41,130 nucleotides of DNA from Planctomycetota bacterium (lineage in GTDB: Bacteria; Planctomycetota; Planctomycetia; Pirellulales; Pirellulaceae): contig JAJDEH010000434.1 in the NCBI GenBank assembly GCA_029259935.1, positions 1 through 41,130 on the forward strand. Reading direction: 5' to 3'. The notes below the pieces were generated by a model. The model ran no database searches and was not told the origin of the DNA. It worked only from the letters and a program-made list of their open reading frames with translations. Positions 34,201 to 41,130 of the stretch are shown here, in pieces (positions within the stretch are counted from its first letter, which is position 1; the number at the start of each line of letters is the position of its first letter). The position numbers and the translations under genes were made by a program.

Positions 34201-35047
34201 GCGCGAGAAATTCGACACGTCGCCCTTGGACCCCGACAACAGCCATGTGCAGCTTGCCGAGGGACTGGATGGCCAAGTTACACATCGGGCGAAAGAGAGT
34301 GCCGATGGAGGGGCGGTTTGGCTGGCGACGACGGAGGTCTTTGTCGATGCAGAAACGCAAGTTGAATTTTTAGGCTCCAGCAACGGATCACTCCATTTGT
34401 GGGTTAACTCCGAATTAGCATTCCAGCACAATCAAGTCACCGCGTATCGGCCTGACGAACATCGCATTGGCGCAACCTTGCCCGCGGGGGTCAGCGGGTT
34501 GCTGGTGCGGGTTACGGGAGCCAAGCCGCCGCCGAGCTTTCAGTTGCGTTTTCGGCGTAAGAGTTCGCAGGCCGAACATGAACGGCTGGCGACGCTACTG
34601 TTGACCGGAAGCGGCAACGCGAACCGCGGTCGAGAAGTCTATCTCAATATGGAAAAGTCGCTGTGCCGTAAGTGTCATCGAATCGGCGACGAAGGTGGCC
34701 GCATCGGACCGGATCTGGCCGGAATTGGCGACCGTTTTTCGCGCATCCATTTGATCGAGTCCATCCTTCAGCCCAGCCGCACGATTGCTCCCAGCTACAG
34801 CACAGTCAGCCTCGTTCTGAACAGTGGGCGAGCGTTGTCGGGCGTGAAAGTTGCCGAAGACAAGACGTCGATAACCGTCGGTGACAATCAAGGAAAAGTT
34901 CACACCCTTGCTAAATCGGATATCGACGAACTGCAAACGCAGACCATCAGCACCATGCCCGACGGCTTGGAAAAGCGATTGACTGATCGCGAACTACTGG
35001 ACCTGCTTTCCTTTCTAGTGGCAACCAAGAAATCCCAATCTCCGTAG
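31229..35047 (+). CDS. PVC-type giant heme protein: beta-propeller, HEAT repeats, cytochrome c
   Basis: A 1272-residue exported protein of the type found in planctomycetes and verrucomicrobia. Signal peptide 1-25. Residues about 45-395 form the membrane-bound dehydrogenase-type beta-propeller (FPPLKVPEGFNATLFACDP, GWLYLALGDRGCD, VFATGLRNIYDVAL, LVVDHDGSLLVSDWADGQRP). Two calcium-type loops DSDGDGYADR and DTDGDGVADE lie at about 106 and 149. About 400-940 are HEAT-type helical repeats (ARRQAQRAIEGQGEAGAKAL, DVRVRRAAALAAGELRARDS). A beta-rich module follows (about 1010-1115, FLGSSNGSLHLWVN). The last 150 residues are a cytochrome c domain with CRKCH at 1146-1150 and GPDLAGIGDRF. It probably oxidises a sugar or alcohol and passes electrons to the heme. 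ATG 31229 lacks a clear ribosome site; ATG 31235 is also possible. Confidence 0.93.
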   Translation: MNMKTLTILQLALLSALAIATDCAFGGENEPIEKQVLVGPATEKRFPPLKVPEGFNATLFACDPLIEYPSVISLGPRPGTLLLTHDYMTGLGVEIVRRDEIRLIEDSDGDGYADRSTVYAKGFNSIQGLAFDDGAVYAMHAPLLTRLRDTDGDGVADERRDLIKGLGLPPEENSNRLHCANGVVAGHDGWLYLALGDRGCDVQRIEGDRLLFQQGGILRCRPDGRDLHVFATGLRNIYDVALDEELNVFVRDNENDGGDYMIRVCHCFHGSDHGYPYHYLNRPDEAMPPLADLGRGSSAGGSCYLETALPPEFHGNLFFCEWGRSVVRYPRARAASSFAPMKEIEFAVGDPADPYGFKPTDLVVDHDGSLLVSDWADGQRPKRGRGRIYRITYPAGKPKAASSDPKKNTLGDWISTLDSPSYHARRQAQRAIEGQGEAGAKALELALERGEVAPMGRLHAVWVFVHLRHAAALNGLFHLAQFDDDPRVSAQALRAIADLTDPVLAKHRLNADSGDARIAERLAVFDVDHDPRILLEVIIALRRLRWPGAARWLHRHIEKTPDAAILHATMQTVRGTANWPDTFAVLDDDASPIRPAAAWALAEQGVAEVVDGLLDRLKDEQPERRREYADLLSRVYKKPAPWTYWGFRPGPRPANSVTWDRTERIEKALAGLLADPDRDVRAFVVQRMVREEIPVPLAMLSKWLDEDDDVDRVAVILDVLKDRPAGSRTLLEGIVREASRPDANRLTALRLLVEGLKASETATLLEIAKTIEDGPVLAKVLHEFSRRPKLGADTLLLAKLKSAKAEVRAAALRALTARKSSDAAQHIVALLADPDVRVRRAAALAAGELRARDSAPRLLALASDSDPATRAACLISLRILNVGHAVDVAAAALEHEETQLAALAYLRHYSDARHHPALMRIANSSRSQDVLSAVVQALSHWAGKEEQAATRSVLLSAIARIQGDAGMPFRWTTLMMADADDAGSIIERATRREKFDTSPLDPDNSHVQLAEGLDGQVTHRAKESADGGAVWLATTEVFVDAETQVEFLGSSNGSLHLWVNSELAFQHNQVTAYRPDEHRIGATLPAGVSGLLVRVTGAKPPPSFQLRFRRKSSQAEHERLATLLLTGSGNANRGREVYLNMEKSLCRKCHRIGDEGGRIGPDLAGIGDRFSRIHLIESILQPSRTIAPSYSTVSLVLNSGRALSGVKVAEDKTSITVGDNQGKVHTLAKSDIDELQTQTISTMPDGLEKRLTDRELLDLLSFLVATKKSQSP

Positions 35048-35079
35048 CCTCGTCAGCAACCAGCCATGAAAGTGACATC

Positions 35080-35943
35080 ATGAATTCTAAACTTTGCCTG
35101 CCCTTCGCATTCTTCCTGACGTGTGCATTGCTTTCGTTTACCTACGCCGATGACAACGATCAAGAAGCGGACGGAGACGACGCGCCCATCGTTTTTCGAG
35201 AAGACGTCGTCTACGGCCGCGTCCAAGGCGCGGGATTACTGGCCGACGTTGCCTATCCAAAAACAGCAGCAGCCAGACCGGCGATTATTTCCGTGCATGG
35301 AGGCCGTTGGCGAGCCGGTCATAAGCGCGACCGGTCGGCTATCGACGTCAAGCAATGGGCGGGCCACGGGTTCTTCGCCATGTCAATTGACTATCGGCTG
35401 GTCGGTTGCACACCGGCTCCGGCCTGCTATCAGGATGTGCAGTGCGCCATCCGCTATGTTCACGCGCACGCCAAGGAACTGCATATCGACGTGAACCGCA
35501 TCTTTCTGATCGGGCAGTCCGCCGGCGGCCATTTGGTTTCGCTGGCGGCGACGCTTGGCGACGGCCCCTTCAAGCGAACGGGCGGCTGGGAAGACGCCAG
35601 CAATGACTTTCGAGCCGCCATCAGCGTGGCCGCCAATTATGAGCTAACGAAGCTCAGTTGGGGCAACATTTGGACGCCCCAAAACACCGACCCGATCGAG
35701 GCTCGCAAATTCGCCTCCCCGGTCAACCACGTTCGCGCGGACATGAAGCCGCTGCTGATTCTGCATTCGGACAACGATCGCTCGGTCCCTATCGACAACG
35801 CTCTGGGGATGGTGGAGGCATTGAAGAAGGCCAAGGCGAATCACACTTTTCATCGTTACCCCAAAGCCGGCCACATGGGAATTACCGATGAAGTGATCCG
35901 GCGATCGCTCGAATTCGTCAAGCAACAGTCCACGACGGAATGA
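35080..35943 (+). CDS. Secreted alpha/beta hydrolase (esterase/lipase, BD-FAE-like)
   Basis: A 287-residue enzyme with a signal peptide (MNSKLCLPFAFFLTCALLSF, cut near TYA-D). The oxyanion-hole block is IISVHGGRW (70-78). The nucleophile elbow is FLIGQSAGGH with Ser147. The acid is in LHSDNDRSVP (Asp233) and the base in KAGHMG (His265). The Ser-Asp-His triad is therefore complete. This group removes acyl groups (acetyl, feruloyl) from plant or algal polysaccharides. It lies 32 bp after the PVC heme protein and 94 bp before the FAD oxidoreductase on the same strand, suggesting a shared catabolic unit. Confidence 0.9.
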   Translation: MNSKLCLPFAFFLTCALLSFTYADDNDQEADGDDAPIVFREDVVYGRVQGAGLLADVAYPKTAAARPAIISVHGGRWRAGHKRDRSAIDVKQWAGHGFFAMSIDYRLVGCTPAPACYQDVQCAIRYVHAHAKELHIDVNRIFLIGQSAGGHLVSLAATLGDGPFKRTGGWEDASNDFRAAISVAANYELTKLSWGNIWTPQNTDPIEARKFASPVNHVRADMKPLLILHSDNDRSVPIDNALGMVEALKKAKANHTFHRYPKAGHMGITDEVIRRSLEFVKQQSTTE

Positions 35944-36037
35944 CAAACACGGTTGCCGATTCCGCGGGGTTAAAGGCGTGCGTGGCATGGAACTGCTTTA
36001 ATCGTCCGCATGAGGTTTCTTTGAAGTGGCCGAGATC

Positions 36038-38620
36038 ATGAAACATCCGTTGCTTTTGGTGCTTCCGATTGTCCTGATGCTGAATGCCTCGGCATGGTCC
36101 GCTTCGCCGGCGCTGGACGCTGATTTACTGATCGTGGGCGGAACCGAGAGCGGTTGCGCGGCGGCGGTCCAAGCGGCGCGGATGGGGGTGAAAAAGATCG
36201 TGCTCGTGAACGATATCGAGTGGTTGGGCGGGCAGTTCTCCGCCGAAGCGTTGGTCGCCATCGACGAGAATCGCGGTCCGCAAGGCTACGATCACACCGT
36301 TCCGTTCCCTCGCAATGGCGCCTTTCGCGAAGTGATCGATCGCATTGAATCGCTGAATAAGAAGAAGTATGGCGTAGCACGGCCGGGAAACACGCGAGTT
36401 ATCACGACCTGCCGTCCGGCCGACGCGGCGCAGGTCTTTACTGATTGGCTCGCGCCGTATGTCGCGCGCGGAAAAATTGAAATCCGCTCGCATTACGAAC
36501 CGCGGGCGATCGAAGTGCGGGAGGGCCGTGTTGTTGCGGTCCGCTTCGTATCGACGAAGGAGACGCAAGATTCGTTGACGGTCGCGGCGCGGCTCACCAT
36601 CGACGCATCTGATTGGGGGGATGTGATCCGGCTGTCCGGCGCGGAATACGAATTCGGACCAGACCTGAAGAGCAAGTATGGCGAACCGCTTGCGCCGGCG
36701 AAGCGGGCGTCGCATCCAGTGACGGACATGAATCCGATTACCTATTGCATGGTGGTTGTCGAAGACGACAAGGCGACTCCCATCGAGGCGCCCGCCGGTT
36801 ACGACGAGCGCAATTACATCGGCAACAAAGCGGGGGCTCGGTATCCCATTCCTTATGGGGAATGGCAATACCCGGCTGATATCCCTTGGCTCTACGAAAG
36901 TCGTCGGGTCATCGATCACTACAATTTCACGCAAATCGACCACCCCGATGTGCTGCTGTTATGCTTCCCCGCTTTCGACTATCCGCTGGACGTCTGGCCC
37001 CAAGCTCTGGCCGACGCATTGGAAGCCGATCAGCCGGGAGCATCGAAAAAGAACATCGTCCAACTGGATCCGCGCCAACGGCGCATGGTATTCGAGAACG
37101 CGAAAAACTACTCGCTCGGATTCTTGCACTATTTGCAGACCAGAGTCCACGACCGCCTGGAGGACAAGGCCCGCAGCCTGCGACGATTCCGACTGTCCAA
37201 CGAATTTGGAACGGCCGACCGCCTGCCGCCCAAACCGTACGTGCGTGAATCGCTGCGAATGAAGGCCGCTTATATGATGCGACAACAGGACACGTCCGGT
37301 GTCGGCGGCGACGCCAAACGGTACGCCCGCTGCATGTACCACGACAGCGTGGCCGCTTGGCAATTCGAATACGACTTTCACCCCACTGGAAGAAAGTTTA
37401 TAGACGACGGCGATCCGGCGGGACCCTGGCAGAACTACTTTCGCGAGGGCCGTCGCTGGGGGCCACCGTATAGTGGCCTCAGCGTGTTTCCGCTAAGAAG
37501 TCTGATTCCCAGGAAGCTGGACGGATTACTAGGCGCGCAGAAGAATCTGGGGTATTCCAGCATCGTCAGTTCCGCCGTTCGTCTGCACGATCAATCGATG
37601 GCGATCGGACAGGCCTCGGGGGCGGCGGCGGCTTTGTCGATCAGGCAAGAAGTCGCGCCACGTACGATCCCTTTGGATCGAGATCTGTTGGCCCAACTGC
37701 AAGAAGCCATCGCCACGGCTCATGACGGCGGCATGCCTTCCACGATTTGGCCATATCGAGACGTGACGCCGACCGATGCGGCCTTCACCGCGATCAATAT
37801 ATTGGCCGTGCAGGGCTGCTTGCCGATCTTGGGCGATGACGTCGAGTTTCGGGCCGATCAACTGCCGTCGCGCGAGTGGATGGAGGCCGTCGTAACGCAA
37901 ACGCACGATCAACTGGCCGCGAATGCGAATTTCGAGAAGGTCGATCCGCCGTGGAACGCGAAAACTCGCGGACAATTCGCCGCGCAATGGTGGCGATCGA
38001 TTCGCGGCCAACCATGGAGACCGTACCTTCGCAAAACCGAAAACGACGCCGATGGCGACGGCATCGCCGACCACGAAGATCCGTTAATGTTCAATCCGAA
38101 CAGCGATAGTCTGGCCATGCCGCCGCTCTCGCCGCTGGCCGACGGCATGCCGGGACCGCTGCCCGACGGCTGGATGCTGGTCAAGCAATTCAATTTCGCC
38201 CGTCGCAATGCGGGCAGCGTGGAAGGATTCGTCGCCGATCATGGTGATCCGTTCGAGGCTGGCCGAGGGCGCGGCTGGGGGCGAGACATTTCAACGCAAG
38301 TTCGTCAGCGCGGTCGAGCGGACCTGCTGGCGGATACGTTTCTCTTTACGCGCACGCACGACGTGTGGGAGTGCTTGCTGGAAAACGGATCGTATCACGT
38401 GGTCGTCTCCGTCGGTGACTCGGATCACGAGCAGTTTGGGCAAAACGTGACCATCGAGGGCACGGCAGTATTTCGCGACCTGCGCACTTCAACGGGCCGC
38501 TTCGCGGAGAAGGCCGTCACGGTCGAGGTTCGGGATCGACGCTTATCCGTCGAAATTGGCTTGCCCGGCAGCAAGACCAATACCTGCATTAACTGGTTGC
38601 GAATCGCGCGCGACAAGTAA
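36038..38620 (+). CDS. Exported FAD-dependent oxidoreductase with Ca-binding loop and C-terminal beta module
   Basis: An 860-residue protein of the FAD_oxidored (PF12831-like) group. A signal peptide (MKHPLLLVLPIVLMLNASAW) precedes the dinucleotide-binding fold DLLIVGGTESGCAAAVQAAR and LVNDIEWLGGQFS. Further family blocks are TIDASDWGDVIRLSGAEYE, YCMVVVEDD, FLHYLQTRVHD and AIGQASGAAAALS. About residues 665-680 hold a calcium-type loop ENDADGDGIADHEDP. About 700-860 are a beta-rich module with ENGSYHVVVSVGDSDHEQFG, like modules in polysaccharide-degrading enzymes. Substrate unknown; a carbohydrate is likely from the context. ATG 36038 is used; a GTG four codons upstream is in frame. Neither has a strong ribosome site. 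Confidence 0.88.
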   Translation: MKHPLLLVLPIVLMLNASAWSASPALDADLLIVGGTESGCAAAVQAARMGVKKIVLVNDIEWLGGQFSAEALVAIDENRGPQGYDHTVPFPRNGAFREVIDRIESLNKKKYGVARPGNTRVITTCRPADAAQVFTDWLAPYVARGKIEIRSHYEPRAIEVREGRVVAVRFVSTKETQDSLTVAARLTIDASDWGDVIRLSGAEYEFGPDLKSKYGEPLAPAKRASHPVTDMNPITYCMVVVEDDKATPIEAPAGYDERNYIGNKAGARYPIPYGEWQYPADIPWLYESRRVIDHYNFTQIDHPDVLLLCFPAFDYPLDVWPQALADALEADQPGASKKNIVQLDPRQRRMVFENAKNYSLGFLHYLQTRVHDRLEDKARSLRRFRLSNEFGTADRLPPKPYVRESLRMKAAYMMRQQDTSGVGGDAKRYARCMYHDSVAAWQFEYDFHPTGRKFIDDGDPAGPWQNYFREGRRWGPPYSGLSVFPLRSLIPRKLDGLLGAQKNLGYSSIVSSAVRLHDQSMAIGQASGAAAALSIRQEVAPRTIPLDRDLLAQLQEAIATAHDGGMPSTIWPYRDVTPTDAAFTAINILAVQGCLPILGDDVEFRADQLPSREWMEAVVTQTHDQLAANANFEKVDPPWNAKTRGQFAAQWWRSIRGQPWRPYLRKTENDADGDGIADHEDPLMFNPNSDSLAMPPLSPLADGMPGPLPDGWMLVKQFNFARRNAGSVEGFVADHGDPFEAGRGRGWGRDISTQVRQRGRADLLADTFLFTRTHDVWECLLENGSYHVVVSVGDSDHEQFGQNVTIEGTAVFRDLRTSTGRFAEKAVTVEVRDRRLSVEIGLPGSKTNTCINWLRIARDK

Positions 38621-38676
38621 AGTCGACCCGTGATTCGCCGCGAGATGTCATCATCCTGCACCGTCGCCAAATTAAA

Positions 38677-38690
38677 GCCAAATTTTTGGC
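38677..38690. promoter_or_regulatory. Operator-like palindrome 1 before the BlaI-type gene
   Basis: GCCAAATTTTTGGC, symmetrical except at the centre. It lies just upstream of the -35 box. An extra half-site GCCAAATT occurs at 38666-38673. Its centre is 61 bp from that of palindrome 2, close to six helical turns. Confidence 0.6.
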
Positions 38691-38698
38691 CCACTTGG

Positions 38699-38727
38699 TT
38701 GACAAGCGGTTTCACGACGTCTACCAT
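38699..38727 (+). promoter_or_regulatory. Promoter of the BlaI-M56 operon
   Basis: Consensus -35 TTGACA (38699-38704), exactly 17 bp, then -10 TACCAT (38722-38727). It sits between two palindromes sharing the GCCAAA half-site, so repressor at both would shut it. Confidence 0.7.
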
Positions 38728-38736
38728 CAGCACATC

Positions 38737-38752
38737 GGCCAAAATTTTGGCC
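38737..38752. promoter_or_regulatory. Operator-like palindrome 2 at the transcription start
   Basis: GGCCAAAATTTTGGCC, a perfect 16-bp palindrome centred about 17 bp after the -10 box, thus over the first transcribed bases. It shares GCCAAA arms with palindrome 1. Confidence 0.65.
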
Positions 38753-38784
38753 TATCTTTGGAAAGTTAGACGAGCAGATTGAAA

Positions 38785-39168
38785 ATGGATGAGTATGAAC
38801 AGTTGAGCCGGCGGGAACGGCAGATCATGGATGTTATCTACGCCCACCAAGAAGCGACCGCGACCCAGGTGATCGACGGTATGTCGGATCCCCCCAGCCG
38901 CACGGCTGTCAGAACCTTGCTGCGGATCTTGGTGGAGAAGAACTTCCTCCGTCAACGTAAGGTCGGACGCGAAATGATGTACAAGCCGACGCGCCCACGG
39001 CAACGGGCCGGGCAATCGGCCTTGAAGCGGGTGGTGGAGACCTTTTTCGATGGATCGTTGGAGCAGGCCGTGTCGGCGCATTTGGCTGACAACCACGTCG
39101 ACCTTCCGGAGGAAGAACTGAAGAAACTGGCGGCGCTTATTCGTGAAGCCCGCAAGAAGGGTAATTGA
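38785..39168 (+). CDS. BlaI/MecI/CopY-family winged-helix repressor
   Basis: A 127-residue regulator. The winged helix covers about 5-72: LSRRERQIMDVIYAHQEATA, TATQVIDGMSDPPSRTAVRT (recognition helix) and LLRILVEKNFLRQRKVGREM. The C-terminal helices (VVETFFDGSLEQAVSAHL, EELKKLAALIREAR) form the dimer arm. Family members repress their own operon until a partner M56 protease signals. Here the partner gene follows 39 bp later and the promoter lies between two GCCAAA palindromes, so self-repression is likely. The known BlaI/MecI operators use TACA/TGTA half-sites, so these would be a different specificity. ATG 38785 is chosen; a TTG two codons earlier is also open. Confidence 0.92.
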   Translation: MDEYEQLSRRERQIMDVIYAHQEATATQVIDGMSDPPSRTAVRTLLRILVEKNFLRQRKVGREMMYKPTRPRQRAGQSALKRVVETFFDGSLEQAVSAHLADNHVDLPEEELKKLAALIREARKKGN

Positions 39169-39207
39169 AGGGCGCGATTGTCGCTCAATATACAAAGGGA
39201 GCGGACC

Positions 39208-41130
39208 ATGAATGATTGGCTGATCTCAGTCGGCGAGTACCTCTCGCAGTCTTCGTGGCATGTGTTCGATGCATTGGCCAAAGTCACGTTTTGTCTGCTC
39301 TTGGCCCTGGCGGGCATCGTTTGGCTGCGGCGATCCTCCGCGGCCGCGCGCCACCTAGTTTGGCAATGCGCCATCGTCGCACTATTTTTCTTTCCTATTC
39401 TGTCAATGACATTGCCCCGCTGGAATGTTGTCCCAAACTGGCGACCGCCAAGCCCAAAAGCTTCCGAATTCATCACTACACGAAATGCCGATGCGGACGC
39501 TACCCATTCACTGGCCGCTTCCATTAGTGATGGCGAATCGGTGGTGGACTTTGATCCGGAAGTGGCAACGGATGGGGAAGCGACCGACGATCAGTCGACA
39601 CGTGCGGACCTTGATTCGAGCTTGCCGCGGTCCGGCCCATCGTCGCCAACAGTTTCTCGCGCCGCCGTGCCTTCTCACGTTTGGCTGCTCGGCTATCTGG
39701 TTGTGGCTTGGATTGTTGGCGCGGCCGTCGCGCTAGCCCCTGTAGTCATTGGCCATGTCAGCCTCAACCGGCTCGCCCGCCAATCGCGAAAAGTAACCCG
39801 CGAGAGCGTCCTGCGTCAAGTCGAAGCTGCCCAGGGCGAACTCGGCATTTTTTGGCGTGTGACGGTACTCGAGTCAACTCGTCAAACGATGCCCATGACT
39901 TGGGGAATTTTCCATTCGACAGTCCTGCTCCCCGACGGTGCCAGCCATTGGCCCAAGGACCGATTGCGGATGGTGCTGTTGCACGAGCTATCGCATATCA
40001 AGCGACGAGATTGTTTTTGGCAATGGCTGGGACATATTGCTTGCGTGTTGTATTGGTTTCATCCGCTGGTGTGGGTGGCGGCGATTCGCATGCGGATCGA
40101 ACGCGAGCGGGCCTGCGACGACCTCGTCTTGAATACGGGCGTTCGCGGATCGGATTACGCCGAGCAACTGCTTGACATCAGCACCGGTTGCCGCAGAAAC
40201 GTGTTGGCGATGTGTGCGGGGATCGCCATGGCCCGACCGTCTCGGCTAACCGATCGCTTGCAAGCCATTCTCAGTGAATCGACCAATCGCCGCTCGCCGG
40301 CGAAACGGCTGATTGGTTTGATGAGCGTACTCTTTGCCTTGGTTGTTTTCCCGTTGGCCATGCTCGACTGGGCTCGGGCCGACGACCGCCCGGGCGAGGC
40401 TGGCTTGGCAAGCACGGCGGACGAGCCAGCGGCAAGCACCACATCAGGATTGGTCGCCGATGCTCGCGACGAACCGGCAACGTTGGCCACGCTGCCAGGG
40501 ACTTGGCCCGCCGAGTTGCCGCGCTACGACACGGTCGACTTTTCGCCAGACGGCACACTGTTGGCCGCCGGCAGTGGATTCAACCGCGAACCTGGCGATC
40601 TCGTCGTCTGGGACCTCGCAACCCGGCGGGAACTGTTTACAGCGCCGGATCTGTTTGGAATTCGCGCCGTGAAGTTTTCGCCCGATGGGGCGCTTCTGGC
40701 CACCGCCAGCTTTGATCGGAGCGTGCGATTATATGATGTCGCCAAGCGAAGGCAGATCGGCCGACTGCGCGGGCACACCGCCGGCGTAGATGCGGTTGCC
40801 TTCACGCCAGACGGAAACATGCTGGCCACGGGAGCCCGCGACAAGTTAATCAAGCTATGGGACATCGCCGCGCGCAAAGAGATTGCGACGCTGGAGGGAC
40901 ACGCCCACCGCGTGTCGTATCTTGAGTTTTCGTCGGACGGCAAACTTCTGGCATCCAGCAGTGAAGATAAGACTGCCCGACTGTGGAATGTCGCAACCAA
41001 AGAAACACTGCGGGCACTCGAGGGCCACAGGTATTCGGTCGAGAAAATTCGTTTCGCGCCGGGCGACGAGCAAGTGGCCACGGTTAGTTGGGATCGGACG
41101 GTCAGATTGTGGGATGTGGCCACCGGCCAG
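39208..41130 (+). CDS. BlaR1-like M56 membrane metallopeptidase fused to WD40 repeats (3' end outside window)
   Basis: An open frame of 641 codons from ATG 39208 (AAAGGGAG upstream) to the right edge. Membrane helices lie at about 25-44, 54-72, 155-180 and 370-390. The M56 zinc-protease domain lies between the third and fourth: VLLHELSHIKRRD with HELSH at 259-263, and RIERERACDD with Glu298/Glu300 as third-ligand candidates. In BlaR1 an external penicillin-binding sensor follows the last helix. Here the same position (from about 440) holds WD40 repeats: VDFSPDGTLLAAG, VKFSPDGALLATA, VAFTPDGNMLATG, LEFSSDGKLLASS and a fifth starting at the edge. A linker of about 50 residues (390-440) rich in Asp, Ala and Thr joins them. 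It probably senses a ligand or protein outside the membrane and relieves BlaI repression. Confidence 0.9.
   Translation, partial: MNDWLISVGEYLSQSSWHVFDALAKVTFCLLLALAGIVWLRRSSAAARHLVWQCAIVALFFFPILSMTLPRWNVVPNWRPPSPKASEFITTRNADADATHSLAASISDGESVVDFDPEVATDGEATDDQSTRADLDSSLPRSGPSSPTVSRAAVPSHVWLLGYLVVAWIVGAAVALAPVVIGHVSLNRLARQSRKVTRESVLRQVEAAQGELGIFWRVTVLESTRQTMPMTWGIFHSTVLLPDGASHWPKDRLRMVLLHELSHIKRRDCFWQWLGHIACVLYWFHPLVWVAAIRMRIERERACDDLVLNTGVRGSDYAEQLLDISTGCRRNVLAMCAGIAMARPSRLTDRLQAILSESTNRRSPAKRLIGLMSVLFALVVFPLAMLDWARADDRPGEAGLASTADEPAASTTSGLVADARDEPATLATLPGTWPAELPRYDTVDFSPDGTLLAAGSGFNREPGDLVVWDLATRRELFTAPDLFGIRAVKFSPDGALLATASFDRSVRLYDVAKRRQIGRLRGHTAGVDAVAFTPDGNMLATGARDKLIKLWDIAARKEIATLEGHAHRVSYLEFSSDGKLLASSSEDKTARLWNVATKETLRALEGHRYSVEKIRFAPGDEQVATVSWDRTVRLWDVATGQ

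Overview
This 41 kb window is chromosomal DNA of a planctomycete, probably of the Pirellulales group. The evidence is the gene content: a Tat-exported DUF1501 protein, a giant PVC-type protein ending in a CxxCH heme site, a PEP-CTERM protein, a BlaI/M56 pair whose peptidase carries WD40 repeats, a sialate O-acetylesterase, a secreted FGE-type protein, and many small secreted proteins typical of the phylum. Housekeeping genes (topA, acpS, trpS, pyrD, a Dus gene, an RlmM-like gene, an HU gene) lie among these accessory genes on both strands. No rRNA, tRNA or CRISPR array was seen.

Layout. 1-8.6 kb is an accessory region read leftward: a two-module sialate O-acetylesterase (cut by the left edge), a DUF1016/YhcG nuclease, a REP-associated tyrosine transposase (RAYT) among four REP palindromes, and a transglutaminase-like/FGE/carbohydrate-binding fusion. 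A copy of the 3' end of that last gene lies beyond the RAYT. A frameshifted gene remnant closes the region. 8.6-20.6 kb is mostly core: a membrane EEP-family enzyme, a PpiD/SurA-like membrane chaperone, topA, acpS, a nested inverted-repeat element, trpS, pyrD, a small lipoprotein, HU and an RlmM-like methyltransferase. 20.8-22.9 kb holds four short exported proteins in a row: a cytochrome with a C-terminal heme site, a Cys-rich protein, a double FCCxNC metal-site protein and a Spy-like coiled coil, with strong terminators between some of them. 23-25.5 kb has the DUF1501 protein and the Dus enzyme.

25.6-31 kb looks like a surface polysaccharide locus. A PEP-CTERM protein with a possible sigma-54 promoter faces away from a tightly packed flippase - glycosyltransferase - polymerase operon; the last two genes overlap by 4 bp. 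31-38.6 kb holds three large exported catabolic-type proteins: the PVC heme/HEAT protein, an alpha/beta hydrolase and an FAD-dependent oxidoreductase. 38.6 kb to the right edge is a regulatory unit. A near-consensus promoter sits between two AT-centred palindromes, followed by a BlaI-type repressor and an M56 (BlaR1-like) membrane metallopeptidase whose sensor position is filled by WD40 repeats running off the window.

The most interesting items are the BlaI/M56-WD40 unit with its operators, the RAYT/REP cassette with the duplicated gene end, the rearranged FGE protein, the two-module sialate esterase with a degenerate second active site, the nested inverted-repeat element at 15.6 kb, and the run of small Cys-rich exported proteins. 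All functional calls come from reading motifs by eye; no database search was run.
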